This document shows positions 9,014 through 17,379 of a stretch of 33,770 nucleotides of DNA, piece after piece. A program made the position numbers and the translations under genes. The stretch's first letter is position 1; the number at the start of each line of letters is the position of its first letter. Origin of the DNA: a virus; the IMG/VR virus record IMGVR_UViG_3300017713_000034, positions 1-33,770 of that record. One strand, written 5' to 3'. Under the pieces are notes generated by a model. It did not search any database. It worked only from the letters and a program-made list of their open reading frames with translations, and was not told the DNA's origin.

Positions 9014-12000
9014 TATCCTGTTATTGTTAAAACTTGATTATTATTAGTTGTATCACCGCTTACGGAAGCAGCCTCACCAATACCCTGAACACAGAAGGAC
9101 TCTACGTCAACACCATCACCGTATATATAAGAAAAGTACTTGTTTTCTTTTTTCACAAACCTAGGAACAGATCCAGATTGCATATCAGTGGTTATTGAAG
9201 TAACCTCCCAGCCATTTTGCGCTGTTAGCCCTACATGATTCCCGTCATTTGCTGAAATACTGTTCCCAGCTGCGTCTGTGACACTAGCTGTTTTCGCTGT
9301 TGTGTTAAGAATTTTTTGCTGTGTACCCTCGTAATTTAACGCCATGAATGTTTTTACAGTGCTAGGATTATCGTTGAATATAACTTCAACGTGAGAAGCA
9401 ACAAAATTAACATCTCCATAAAAAGAGTTAACAGCACCAAAAGGCCCCAACTCATCATGAAGCCAAAGGTGTTGCCCAACCCCATAGGCCCCAGAACCTG
9501 CGTTTGCAGCTGTTACGTACTTGCCAGAAACACTACCACCAGCTGATGGTATAAACGACTTAAAGCTTACCCAGCCTTTACCAGCTTCATTAAACGAAAC
9601 CGTTGTTGGCGTTAGGTTAAACACATTATCCACGGGGTTGAGAGTTACGTTATATTCTCCTTTTACAACATCAAATGTACCTAGTATTCTGTCAGACTTA
9701 GCTAAATTATCTCTAAACCAGTCTTTCATACCTACGTTAGATATTGGTGTTATACCGTCATTAGACAATCTTAATATAGCGCCACGTTGCTTATCAGCAA
9801 AATACATTCTATACTGATCACTAGCCAGCGACTCTGGATTTTTAGATATACCATAATCACCAACAAAGGGTATTGCTTGACCTAACACCCTGTCTGTGGC
9901 GGTTAAGTTTGGATTCCCATCTGCATTAAACACAGCATCTTTGTTAGACAAGACTTTAAGAACCTTATCTTCGCAAAAAGCAACTACATTAGTATCTCTA
10001 GACTTCAGGGCTTGTATAGATCCATAAGTCGGATTTAAATCTTTAGTTATTTTTTGAGAGGTGTTAAACTCGTTAAGATTATTAACAGAAGAGTTACTGT
10101 TAAATAAACCAGAGTAAATCATTCCACTACCTCTAATCTCTTCACCGTAGTCATCTAATACGGTTGAAGCCTTACAACCATTGTCTAATTGAGGCGCGTT
10201 AAAGTCGTCTCTAATTCTATCTGACTCGACTCCGTTTCCAAAAGAGTAGCAGTTATACCAAGGTAGCTTGATCGGTAGTTCATAAACATCCTCTTCTACT
10301 TCGTACATACCAGTCACCGCTTTAAACGTAAAAGACTGTTGAATTTGAGTGCCGACAGTGCTCCCTTCGTAGGCCTTAGTAAGCGTTATACCCAAACCGT
10401 TTCCATCGGCTGCGAGGGTGCTTGTTTGATCATTATTTAGTGCTATAAACGTGCCAATAGGAACATTAAGGCCAGTAACCAAAATCCTCCAACCGTTAGC
10501 GTGCATCGACTGGACTGCGTTAATTGTTCCTATGTCAGAGAATATAACAGTTTGCGTGTCACTCATAAATGGGCCCGGAATAGTAGCGTTAGTATCTACA
10601 ACAGAGGTACTAGTCACGGGTGTTTGATCACCATTTTGATATATATGGTCCTTTATGACAAGGTTTGTCTCTAAGCCATTTTGGTGTGTCAGTTTCAATT
10701 GGTCTCCTACTATAAAGCTTCGATACAATACCCCATTAGGTACTAATACTGTCGAGCTTTGCGTTTCTTTAAACTGTATATTACCGTATTTGTGATCAGT
10801 AACAATAGCTTTTGGAGTTAAAGAATGAACCTCGTTCCCGCGCTTTAGTTCTGAGCAAACTGAGCCGCTTGGTGCGTAGTCCATAATGTTATTTTCATCT
10901 AGAGTCAAAGGAATAGCATCTGTTGCTTCATAATAAATATCGATATCAACAGATTCCTTAGGTTCTGTTTCCCACATAGCAGCCTCCTTAAAGTGCTTCA
11001 CCTTACCACCTTGCTGCGAGAAAGGTGTCACTATTTCTATACGCATAGTGTTTTCGCCAGTGTGCTTCACCTCTCCACGTGGATCCCACACGCTAGTGTC
11101 TATAGCACTTGGGGTCGTGCCTCCAGTAACAGCATCAACACGTCTAAACTGCGTCCAAAATGTCTTTCTTCTTAGGGATGTCCACGACGTATTATCACCA
11201 GAGGTCTGGTTGTACATGTTACAGTTGCTACCATCATCGTAGTTATGAAGTGTCGTCATGGGTGAGCTATTAATTACCCTGTATACGTTTTGAAACGGAT
11301 CATTTTGGAATCTAAAAAACGTGCCTTCAGTTTGGAACACGTTTTGAAGAGCAGTTGTAGCATCCGAGCTATCGGTATTTTCTCTACTAAAAAACAGAAC
11401 ATCTTTATCTCCACCCACCGAACCAGACGCGTATAGACCGTTTGGTGCGGCTTCTGGTGAAGCAACAGTTGGATCACCATTCCAATACTCGCCTTCGTTG
11501 GCAGACAGCAAACTGCCGCCATGAGCAAACCTCATATTGTCAATCCACCACGATGAAGGTTTATGAGCGGCGTGTGCCGTCCAAAAGTCGTGAGTGGCAC
11601 CTCTATTATCACAAGTACCAATACCTTGTATGTGATCGTTGTCATCAATATCAGAATCCCACTCCATTTCGCCTAAAACGTTATCAAACCAAGTGTCTGT
11701 AGTATTTGCTTTATAGGTGTTGTAAGGGCCCGCTACCTGTGGGTTTGAGTGCGCTACGCTATAAGAGCCATGACCACTCCACCAAGCTTCGCCGTTATCT
11801 TCTGCTATCCAACTACCCCAAACATAATCACCCATAGCCATCCACGCTACATCAAAATGATCTAGTGTAGACCAGAACATACCATCTTCGGTCGTGTGTA
11901 AGACCTGCTCATTCAGCGTCGCGTCTCTTAGCACTTTTATAAAGAATCTACCATCAAACTCTGTTTTATCAATAGTGTCTTCAACCTTATATTCCACCGT

Positions 12001-14616
12001 ATACGCGACCGTGGTTCCATAGTTGTTTTGGAGCCATATAGCATCCATATCGGCACCTGGACCTAGAGCTTCAATAAGTATCACCTTGGTCAACACCTCA
12101 CCTGAATCAATCCCAACAACCCTTTTCCACGCTGATTTATGTATGTGTCCTTCGTCATCAGTACCAACAACTCTAGCGTATCTTACGCCGTCACTAACAT
12201 TCATCATACCTAGCTGAGCGTCATATTCTGCTGTATCGTGAGTTATTGACGTAAATAACGGAAACTCAGAGCTAGCGGTTATCCCTTGCGTAAAACCTAC
12301 GCTTCCTATAGTAAAGCCCTCTCGTTTAATAAAGGGTGGCGCGGAATTTGAAATAGCTAATATTTTATACCTAGCTTCCTCGTGGACAGGGGCACTCCCT
12401 CCATTTTGGTTTTTAAGGGTTATGTGTGTCTCCTCGTCAACTTTGTTTCTATCAGATGATTGGAATGAAAGCCACACGTTACCGTCCTCTGCGTCGTACC
12501 ACCTATCCATAACAAGGTTGTAGTACTCATTAGATGTTTCTTTAACGTAATACTTACAGTAGTCCATCCATGATGGCGGTACCACAGCCTGCCCTTGAGG
12601 TGTCTCCCATTTTTGTTGAATGTGAAGAGCATTTTTAGTATGTGAGTTTTGCTTCTCGCACCTTAAATCAGACGATAAATACGAGTATGTACCAGTGCTA
12701 GGCGTATATTTACCTATAGCACCTATTTCTTGGACGGGTGTTTCTCTACCATATTTATCCCCAAACACTACGCCAACCCTATAGCTACGTATTGATTTTA
12801 TAGATTTTTCTGCATTACCGCCATGCTTCACCGATTCGGATGATATCCACTGCGAACTAGAGAACCTAGGGATATCATAATTCTGCTTGTAGTTACCATA
12901 TACCAACCTGCTACCAGTTATCTCTTGCGCAAAGGCAGACCTAGGTACAGCATCCCACGATCTTAATAGCTGTGATGATGGTAGCACTCTATGGACCATT
13001 TCAGATGTGATAACAACCTCACCCTGCGTTTGGTGGACGTTGTTGCTTTGTATGTCCCACTCTGGATCCTTATCTCGCTGTATTGACTTAACAACATAAA
13101 CACCGTTATCTGTAGTTTTTTTATACAAAATATCTATTGTATCTACGTCGTTGGGCCTAGTCTCGTCGTTAGCCACAAAGTGAGTGACTTTAATTTCTCT
13201 CACCGTGTTTGTCATGCCGGTGTTGTAACCAGTTTGTGGTTCGTAGTCAAACTTTCCCGGCAAAAATGCTACCTCACTCCACGGTGAAAACGTAGAATAC
13301 TCACCATCAGCGTACTTGTATCTATATGCAAAGCGTCCGAACTCAAGCTCATACATAGGTCTTTTGTCCTCAAGAACCCAAACCCAATCAACGTTACTAT
13401 CTAAGATGTCGCTAGGTACACTCTGGGGTATGGCGTCGATAAAACCCGCGGCTAAATTATCCGTATTGGTTACCCCTAACCGTATTTCCTTTAATTCAAA
13501 TGTATAACTGTCGCTATACGTTTGAGTTAGGACTAGGTAATCACCCACTTCTATATTTGCGCCAGGAGGATCTATTTGAATATTAATTATCTCTTGATCT
13601 ATAGCAACACCACCTACCGAAAATGCTTGTGTTATGTTACCAGTCAATAAATCTACGCCCCTAGTAGACTGAGACATTTCTAGTCTAGGCGCTGTTTTAG
13701 GCGCTTGCTTAATAACAGTTATATGTTCTTTTTCTACATACTTACTTGCCGTAGGTTCTAGACTATCTATTGAAGCTAGGTGATTACTTCCGTTAGGAAC
13801 CTTTAGTACAGTGTGGTATATATTCCCAAATGATTCGTGCGTGCTTGAACCAGCTTTTGATCTAGATATACTTATTTTCTTTGGCTCATTAAAACCATCT
13901 GTAAAAAACAAAAAATCGTCTATTATGTTGATACCTGTTACTTGGCGATTTTGTTTAAGTTCTAAAACCGGCTCCCACCAAAAAGCCCAATTATCGGCAG
14001 AGCTTACGTCGTCTGAATACTGGGCGTCTAAATGTAATACGTCTCCGACTACTTGAAGGACCGTTGGTGGTATATCAAATAAAGCAACGCCACTATCATC
14101 CCAGCACTGAACTCTACACCCCTTACGTAGTCTATCGGCTACATCAGAAGTAACCGTTATTGTAACAAACGAACCCGTAGGTGTGTATAGTGCACTGTCC
14201 CTAACTGCTACAGCGTAAACGTCATTAAATACTAGACTAACTCTGTTATGATCAGCGTTATACTCATAAATGCTATCAGCAAAAGTGTGAAAGAGGACCA
14301 CGGGAAACGCCCAACTCTCTGGACCTAAACCTGCAACATCTGAACCAGCTAAAAGCCAATATGACTTGTTGTTAGCTTCATCAGCAGCTTGGCCTACAAA
14401 TTCAGCATAACCATGAGCTCCGCTGAATGTTAACGCCCCATCAACGTCTTGTATTTGCGTGTTTCCAGCTAGATTTTGCACTACACCTGAGTCACCGCCA
14501 TCAGATGTACGAACCTGTATGTTCATAGCATCACGATATTGACCATTAGGCACGAATCTCTCGTCGAGATCCTTGTTCATTTTACCTCCTGTAAAAACGT
14601 GTTTAATTTCTGGCAT
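9013..14616 (-). CDS. Giant tail nozzle/stabilisation protein (crAss-like muzzle type)
   Basis: 1867 aa. The N-terminus FTGGKMNKDLDERFVPNGQ, followed by YRDAMNIQVRTSDGG, is a signature I associate with the large nozzle/head-tail stabilisation proteins of crAss-like and related marine podoviruses, analogous to T7 gp12 and P22 gp10. A beta-rich body follows. A Trp/aromatic-rich insertion lies at about residues 915-1190 (WMAMGDYVWGSW, EAWWSGHGSYS, SSWWIDNMRFAHGG). The C-terminal third (about 1500-1750) is again conserved-looking, with SGLFNSNSSVNNLNEFN and QYRMYFADKQRGAILRLSND. The start at the first Met keeps the whole FTGGKM motif and lies 6 nt after the upstream adaptor gene. It would form the tail tube end through which DNA and internal proteins leave. 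Confidence 0.85.
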   Translation of the reverse strand: MPEIKHVFTGGKMNKDLDERFVPNGQYRDAMNIQVRTSDGGDSGVVQNLAGNTQIQDVDGALTFSGAHGYAEFVGQAADEANNKSYWLLAGSDVAGLGPESWAFPVVLFHTFADSIYEYNADHNRVSLVFNDVYAVAVRDSALYTPTGSFVTITVTSDVADRLRKGCRVQCWDDSGVALFDIPPTVLQVVGDVLHLDAQYSDDVSSADNWAFWWEPVLELKQNRQVTGINIIDDFLFFTDGFNEPKKISISRSKAGSSTHESFGNIYHTVLKVPNGSNHLASIDSLEPTASKYVEKEHITVIKQAPKTAPRLEMSQSTRGVDLLTGNITQAFSVGGVAIDQEIINIQIDPPGANIEVGDYLVLTQTYSDSYTFELKEIRLGVTNTDNLAAGFIDAIPQSVPSDILDSNVDWVWVLEDKRPMYELEFGRFAYRYKYADGEYSTFSPWSEVAFLPGKFDYEPQTGYNTGMTNTVREIKVTHFVANDETRPNDVDTIDILYKKTTDNGVYVVKSIQRDKDPEWDIQSNNVHQTQGEVVITSEMVHRVLPSSQLLRSWDAVPRSAFAQEITGSRLVYGNYKQNYDIPRFSSSQWISSESVKHGGNAEKSIKSIRSYRVGVVFGDKYGRETPVQEIGAIGKYTPSTGTYSYLSSDLRCEKQNSHTKNALHIQQKWETPQGQAVVPPSWMDYCKYYVKETSNEYYNLVMDRWYDAEDGNVWLSFQSSDRNKVDEETHITLKNQNGGSAPVHEEARYKILAISNSAPPFIKREGFTIGSVGFTQGITASSEFPLFTSITHDTAEYDAQLGMMNVSDGVRYARVVGTDDEGHIHKSAWKRVVGIDSGEVLTKVILIEALGPGADMDAIWLQNNYGTTVAYTVEYKVEDTIDKTEFDGRFFIKVLRDATLNEQVLHTTEDGMFWSTLDHFDVAWMAMGDYVWGSWIAEDNGEAWWSGHGSYSVAHSNPQVAGPYNTYKANTTDTWFDNVLGEMEWDSDIDDNDHIQGIGTCDNRGATHDFWTAHAAHKPSSWWIDNMRFAHGGSLLSANEGEYWNGDPTVASPEAAPNGLYASGSVGGDKDVLFFSRENTDSSDATTALQNVFQTEGTFFRFQNDPFQNVYRVINSSPMTTLHNYDDGSNCNMYNQTSGDNTSWTSLRRKTFWTQFRRVDAVTGGTTPSAIDTSVWDPRGEVKHTGENTMRIEIVTPFSQQGGKVKHFKEAAMWETEPKESVDIDIYYEATDAIPLTLDENNIMDYAPSGSVCSELKRGNEVHSLTPKAIVTDHKYGNIQFKETQSSTVLVPNGVLYRSFIVGDQLKLTHQNGLETNLVIKDHIYQNGDQTPVTSTSVVDTNATIPGPFMSDTQTVIFSDIGTINAVQSMHANGWRILVTGLNVPIGTFIALNNDQTSTLAADGNGLGITLTKAYEGSTVGTQIQQSFTFKAVTGMYEVEEDVYELPIKLPWYNCYSFGNGVESDRIRDDFNAPQLDNGCKASTVLDDYGEEIRGSGMIYSGLFNSNSSVNNLNEFNTSQKITKDLNPTYGSIQALKSRDTNVVAFCEDKVLKVLSNKDAVFNADGNPNLTATDRVLGQAIPFVGDYGISKNPESLASDQYRMYFADKQRGAILRLSNDGITPISNVGMKDWFRDNLAKSDRILGTFDVVKGEYNVTLNPVDNVFNLTPTTVSFNEAGKGWVSFKSFIPSAGGSVSGKYVTAANAGSGAYGVGQHLWLHDELGPFGAVNSFYGDVNFVASHVEVIFNDNPSTVKTFMALNYEGTQQKILNTTAKTASVTDAAGNSISANDGNHVGLTAQNGWEVTSITTDMQSGSVPRFVKKENKYFSYIYGDGVDVESFCVQGIGEAASVSGDTTNNNQVLTITG

Positions 14617-14622
14617 GCTATA

Positions 14623-15495
14623 TTACTTTATATGCTTACTCATACCTTTAAGCACTTGTGTGAATTCCTCTATCTTAATATTAGATAATCTTATTTTAGC
14701 TTTCCTTGTCTCAGCAAATCTTTCCTTTCTAAACCTAGCTATAACATACTCTGGCATGTTCGCTCTAGCAGAAACCATGGCGTACACCACGTGTTTGTAT
14801 ACCGCTTCCTCACAGAATTTGTGGACAACCATCTCCGAGTCTGTCCCAAGACCATCGCTAACATAGTGTAAGATAATTGTTTTACCTGCTAGACTAGATC
14901 CAAAGTGGATCTGCCCTCTTAAATAATCAATAAAAAACGTGCCATTTGATTGAGCGTGTTGTGGGTCCAGCCCGTACCTTTGACCGAAACCATTAAACAG
15001 AGACTCGCTATCTTCTACATTTGTCGATGGGTCGTCCGATTGGTAAGAATTAAAATTACTAGAAGTAGTTGATGGTGTTTGCTCAATCAACGCGTTATCA
15101 GTAAACGTATACGCTCCGTTAGCGTCTTGCGCTATAGCAAATGGGTTAGAGGTTTTACCAGTTGGATACAATACTCTCTCGATACCATCTGTCCCAACAG
15201 TGGTAACCTTAGTGTAGTTAACGTAGTCTTGAGGTAGTATCATTTGAAGCGTGTTAGGCACCTCTATCTCCTGAGCTTTAACAGACCTAAAAACATCATA
15301 ACTCAGCTCTTGGAAAGCCCGCATGGCGTGAAATTGCACGTCCGTTCGCCTTGCCTTAGGTATTACTTTACCCTCACCTACATACACGGACATGAAAGCG
15401 GCTATAACGTTGTCTAATGTCACGAACTGATAATCGCCAAAATTAGCTGCAGTTGTGTAATAAGATTGTTGCGTAGTATTATCTAATAAACCCAT
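14623..15495 (-). CDS. Ring/adaptor head-tail connector protein (290 aa)
   Basis: 290 aa, 2 nt after the preceding ring protein and 6 nt before the nozzle gene. Notable segments: FVTLDNVIAAFMSVYVGEGK (about 25-44), RRTDVQFHAMRAFQELSYD (about 49-67), PQDYVNYTKVT (about 94-104), a central low-complexity Ser/Asn/Asp region (about 137-165), IDYLRGQIHFGSSLAGKTI (about 189-207), and a basic C-terminal helix pair. The pattern of a helical N-terminus, a PQDYV-type strand and a HFC..AVYKHV helix is one I know from structural proteins of marine and crAss-like podoviruses at this locus. It probably forms one of the rings between portal and nozzle. Confidence 0.8.
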   Translation of the reverse strand: MGLLDNTTQQSYYTTAANFGDYQFVTLDNVIAAFMSVYVGEGKVIPKARRTDVQFHAMRAFQELSYDVFRSVKAQEIEVPNTLQMILPQDYVNYTKVTTVGTDGIERVLYPTGKTSNPFAIAQDANGAYTFTDNALIEQTPSTTSSNFNSYQSDDPSTNVEDSESLFNGFGQRYGLDPQHAQSNGTFFIDYLRGQIHFGSSLAGKTIILHYVSDGLGTDSEMVVHKFCEEAVYKHVVYAMVSARANMPEYVIARFRKERFAETRKAKIRLSNIKIEEFTQVLKGMSKHIK

Positions 15496-15497
15496 GA

Positions 15498-16208
15498 TTA
15501 ATTATTTTCTGATTGAAATTCTCTGGCAACCATTTGAGCGCCCAGCTGTGCTAAACCGGGTTTGTTGATAACTATTCCTGACATTTCTAATATTCTCGTA
15601 ACTAATTTTTCTTCTTCGGCTGGATGCAGGTCGAAGTTTACGGACGTATTTGCGTTATATAACGGTGCGCTATTTACGACCACATAACCCCATGATGGCG
15701 TTTCTGGTGCTACTATATAGTCAGCTACCAGGTTCTCTGCTTGTGCGGAAGTAGGTGCGGGTTGTATTGTTATAGCGTTTTCCCCGGTCCTTATGTACAC
15801 TCGACGAGCAGTAGTTGGCTGCGTTAGCGGGTGGGCTGACATATCTGCGTACTCACCCTGAGTAACTTCTTGTACTGTTTGATTACCAAACCGCACATTA
15901 CTTAATCTATAAGGAGTATTTGAAAATGATGTTACGTCAACTACGCCAGTGCTGTTATTTATTGCTAAAGCGTCGCCCACAACCCTGTGTACTGATATTT
16001 TCTCAAGCAGCGTCTCTATCTCATCACTCTCTTCAGACTGATTAGGTAACTTGTGAAGAGCCGTTTTCATATCATGAAAGTAACCTTCAAATATTTCTAA
16101 TTGAGCGCGGTCCGCTAAGCGGTTAAATTCCAAAGGTGTTATAAAACCTCTTTGCTCTTTATTAGTCAAGACTAACACTTTTTGATACACACTATTTATC
16201 TCTACCAT
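15498..16208 (-). CDS. Ring/adaptor protein, T7 gp11/P22 gp4 position
   Basis: 236 aa. The N-terminus NSVYQKVLVLTNKEQRGFIT with PLEFNRLADRAQLEIFEGYF is a helix-turn-helix-helix segment typical of adaptor proteins in marine phages. The middle is beta-rich (TARRVYIRTGENAITIQPAP) and the C-terminus is helical (AEEEKLVTRILEMSGIVI). It overlaps the end of the 56-aa gene by 17 nt and ends 2 nt before the next ring protein. Context (between capsid and nozzle genes) and size fit a connector that docks under the portal. Assignment to a specific ring is not possible by eye. Confidence 0.8.
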   Translation of the reverse strand: MVEINSVYQKVLVLTNKEQRGFITPLEFNRLADRAQLEIFEGYFHDMKTALHKLPNQSEESDEIETLLEKISVHRVVGDALAINNSTGVVDVTSFSNTPYRLSNVRFGNQTVQEVTQGEYADMSAHPLTQPTTARRVYIRTGENAITIQPAPTSAQAENLVADYIVAPETPSWGYVVVNSAPLYNANTSVNFDLHPAEEEKLVTRILEMSGIVINKPGLAQLGAQMVAREFQSENN

Positions 16209-16362
16209 TGCTACTGTTTTTATAGGGAAACAAGTCGTTTAACCAGCGCTTTCTTTGTTCACATCTGCAATTTTCTTTTCCAAACGCAAAATCCATGAGG
16301 CTTTTAATACCAACGCCTCTTGTTACTTTTTCTACTGAATCACCTAGTCCCTTTGAATTCAT
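16192..16362 (-). CDS. 56-aa conserved-looking phage protein with a CxC motif
   Basis: ATG at 16362 opens a 56-codon frame ending in TAG at 16192, overlapping the next gene by 17 nt. The product begins MNSKGLGDSVEKVTRGVGIK and contains ENCRCEQRKRWLNDLFPY near residues 30-47. I recognise this pattern, GLGD..EK.T...GIK followed by C.C..RK..LN..FPY, from very small proteins of Bacteroidota and marine phages. It fills the gap between the terminator at 16401-16436 and the ring gene. The two Cys as CxC could bind a metal or an iron-sulphur partner in an oligomer, but no full four-ligand site is present. Function unknown. Confidence 0.75.
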   Translation of the reverse strand: MNSKGLGDSVEKVTRGVGIKSLMDFAFGKENCRCEQRKRWLNDLFPYKNSSNGRDK

Positions 16363-16400
16363 AGTAATATAATCACATAATAAAGTGATATGTTAGCACT

Positions 16401-16436
16401 TGAAATAAAAATAGCCACCCGGAATGAGTGGCTATT
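16401..16436 (-). terminator. Rho-independent terminator after the 277-aa gene
   Basis: Inverted repeat AATAGCCAC (16410-16418) and GTGGCTATT (16428-16436), a 9-bp perfect stem with a 9-nt loop. On the minus strand the hairpin is followed by TTTTATTTCA, a U-rich tract. It lies 22 nt after the stop of the 277-aa gene and upstream of the 56-aa gene, so it ends the capsid unit and separates it from the tail unit. Confidence 0.85.
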
Positions 16437-16457
16437 AATATATACAGATTGCTATAC

Positions 16458-17291
16458 TTATCTAACTCGCTTCTCTAATCCCTTGTATATTTCCATACCT
16501 TCATCGGTTTTAAACCACGCAGCAAGAGCTGAGTACGGGTGTTCGTCAAAAGGAACGGTCATAATCTTTCTGTCGTTAGAACCTAAAGTAAACGTACGTT
16601 GATCACTAGATAACCTTAAGAAATTTTGTTCAGTTGCTTTGATACCGATATTTCTAAGATAGATATTATCATCAGCGATCAAATCTAGCATCAACTTAGG
16701 GTTTTTCTTAGCATACACTAAAAGATCTCGTCTTAGCTCCTTAGAACTCATCTCTGTAACCTGAGAGCCTATTAAGCTTCTCATAACAGCCTCTGCCATA
16801 TCTAGATCAAGATCATTAGCGGCGTTAAGGGCGTGCAATTCAAACTCGATGTTTTCAACCTCAGAAGCAGCTTGCGCTGCTGGTTTCCATTCGTAGTACT
16901 TTGCGCCTCTCTTCGGGTGGTAAAGAGATAGTATCTTTTGTAGAACAGTCTTATTTTTAGGCACGGTTAATACGCCATCTCTAAATATAATTCTTTCAGG
17001 TCTTTTAACGCCGTCCATTTCATCAACAAACGGTGTTCGTTGGTTAGTAGTGGCCATTATCTCTCTCTCGTAACCCTTTTCTTCATCAAACCAATACATC
17101 TTGCTAGACTTCATGATTGACACTAAAGGCTTTTTGTCACCTGTTAAAAAATATGTTCGATCTTTAATCTCCCACGCAGGTTCTTTGTTAACAACCTTTT
17201 TAGTTTTTTTCTCAGCGTTGATATCAACAACTGGTTCTACAGCCATAACTTCTGGAGCTACAACTTCTTTTTTTGTTTCTTTTTTTGCCAT
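16458..17291 (-). CDS. Uncharacterised protein between capsid and tail genes
   Basis: 277 aa, not recognised with confidence. The N-terminal 45 residues are Lys/Glu/Val-rich and probably disordered (MAKKETKKEVVAPEV...). Residues about 45-115 are mixed strands with a YEREIMATTNQRTPFVDEMD segment. The C-terminal two thirds is mainly helical (SEVENIEFELHALNAANDLD, SSKELRRDLLVYAKKNPKLM) and ends with helices rich in Lys/Glu. Similar proteins follow the capsid gene in marine phages, so a head-completion or internal capsid role is plausible. It is unusual in having a terminator on each side (17312-17349 and 16401-16436), implying expression partly uncoupled from both capsid and tail genes. Confidence 0.75.
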   Translation of the reverse strand: MAKKETKKEVVAPEVMAVEPVVDINAEKKTKKVVNKEPAWEIKDRTYFLTGDKKPLVSIMKSSKMYWFDEEKGYEREIMATTNQRTPFVDEMDGVKRPERIIFRDGVLTVPKNKTVLQKILSLYHPKRGAKYYEWKPAAQAASEVENIEFELHALNAANDLDLDMAEAVMRSLIGSQVTEMSSKELRRDLLVYAKKNPKLMLDLIADDNIYLRNIGIKATEQNFLRLSSDQRTFTLGSNDRKIMTVPFDEHPYSALAAWFKTDEGMEIYKGLEKRVR

Positions 17292-17311
17292 AATATATAA
17301 TATAATAAAAG

Positions 17312-17349
17312 TTAGTATAAAACTACCCCACCCGAAGGTGAGGTAGTTT
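17312..17349 (-). terminator. Strong terminator with UUCG tetraloop after the capsid gene
   Basis: AAACTACC (17320-17327) pairs with GGTAGTTT (17342-17349). After one C-A mismatch, CACC (17329-17332) pairs with GGTG (17337-17340). On the minus strand the apex reads CACC-TTCG-GGTG, the very stable C(UUCG)G tetraloop, and the hairpin is followed by TTTTATAC. It lies 31 nt after the major capsid stop codon, as expected for a highly expressed gene. Confidence 0.88.
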
Positions 17350-17379
17350 CACCAATCATAATTTTAATGCTACAGATTA

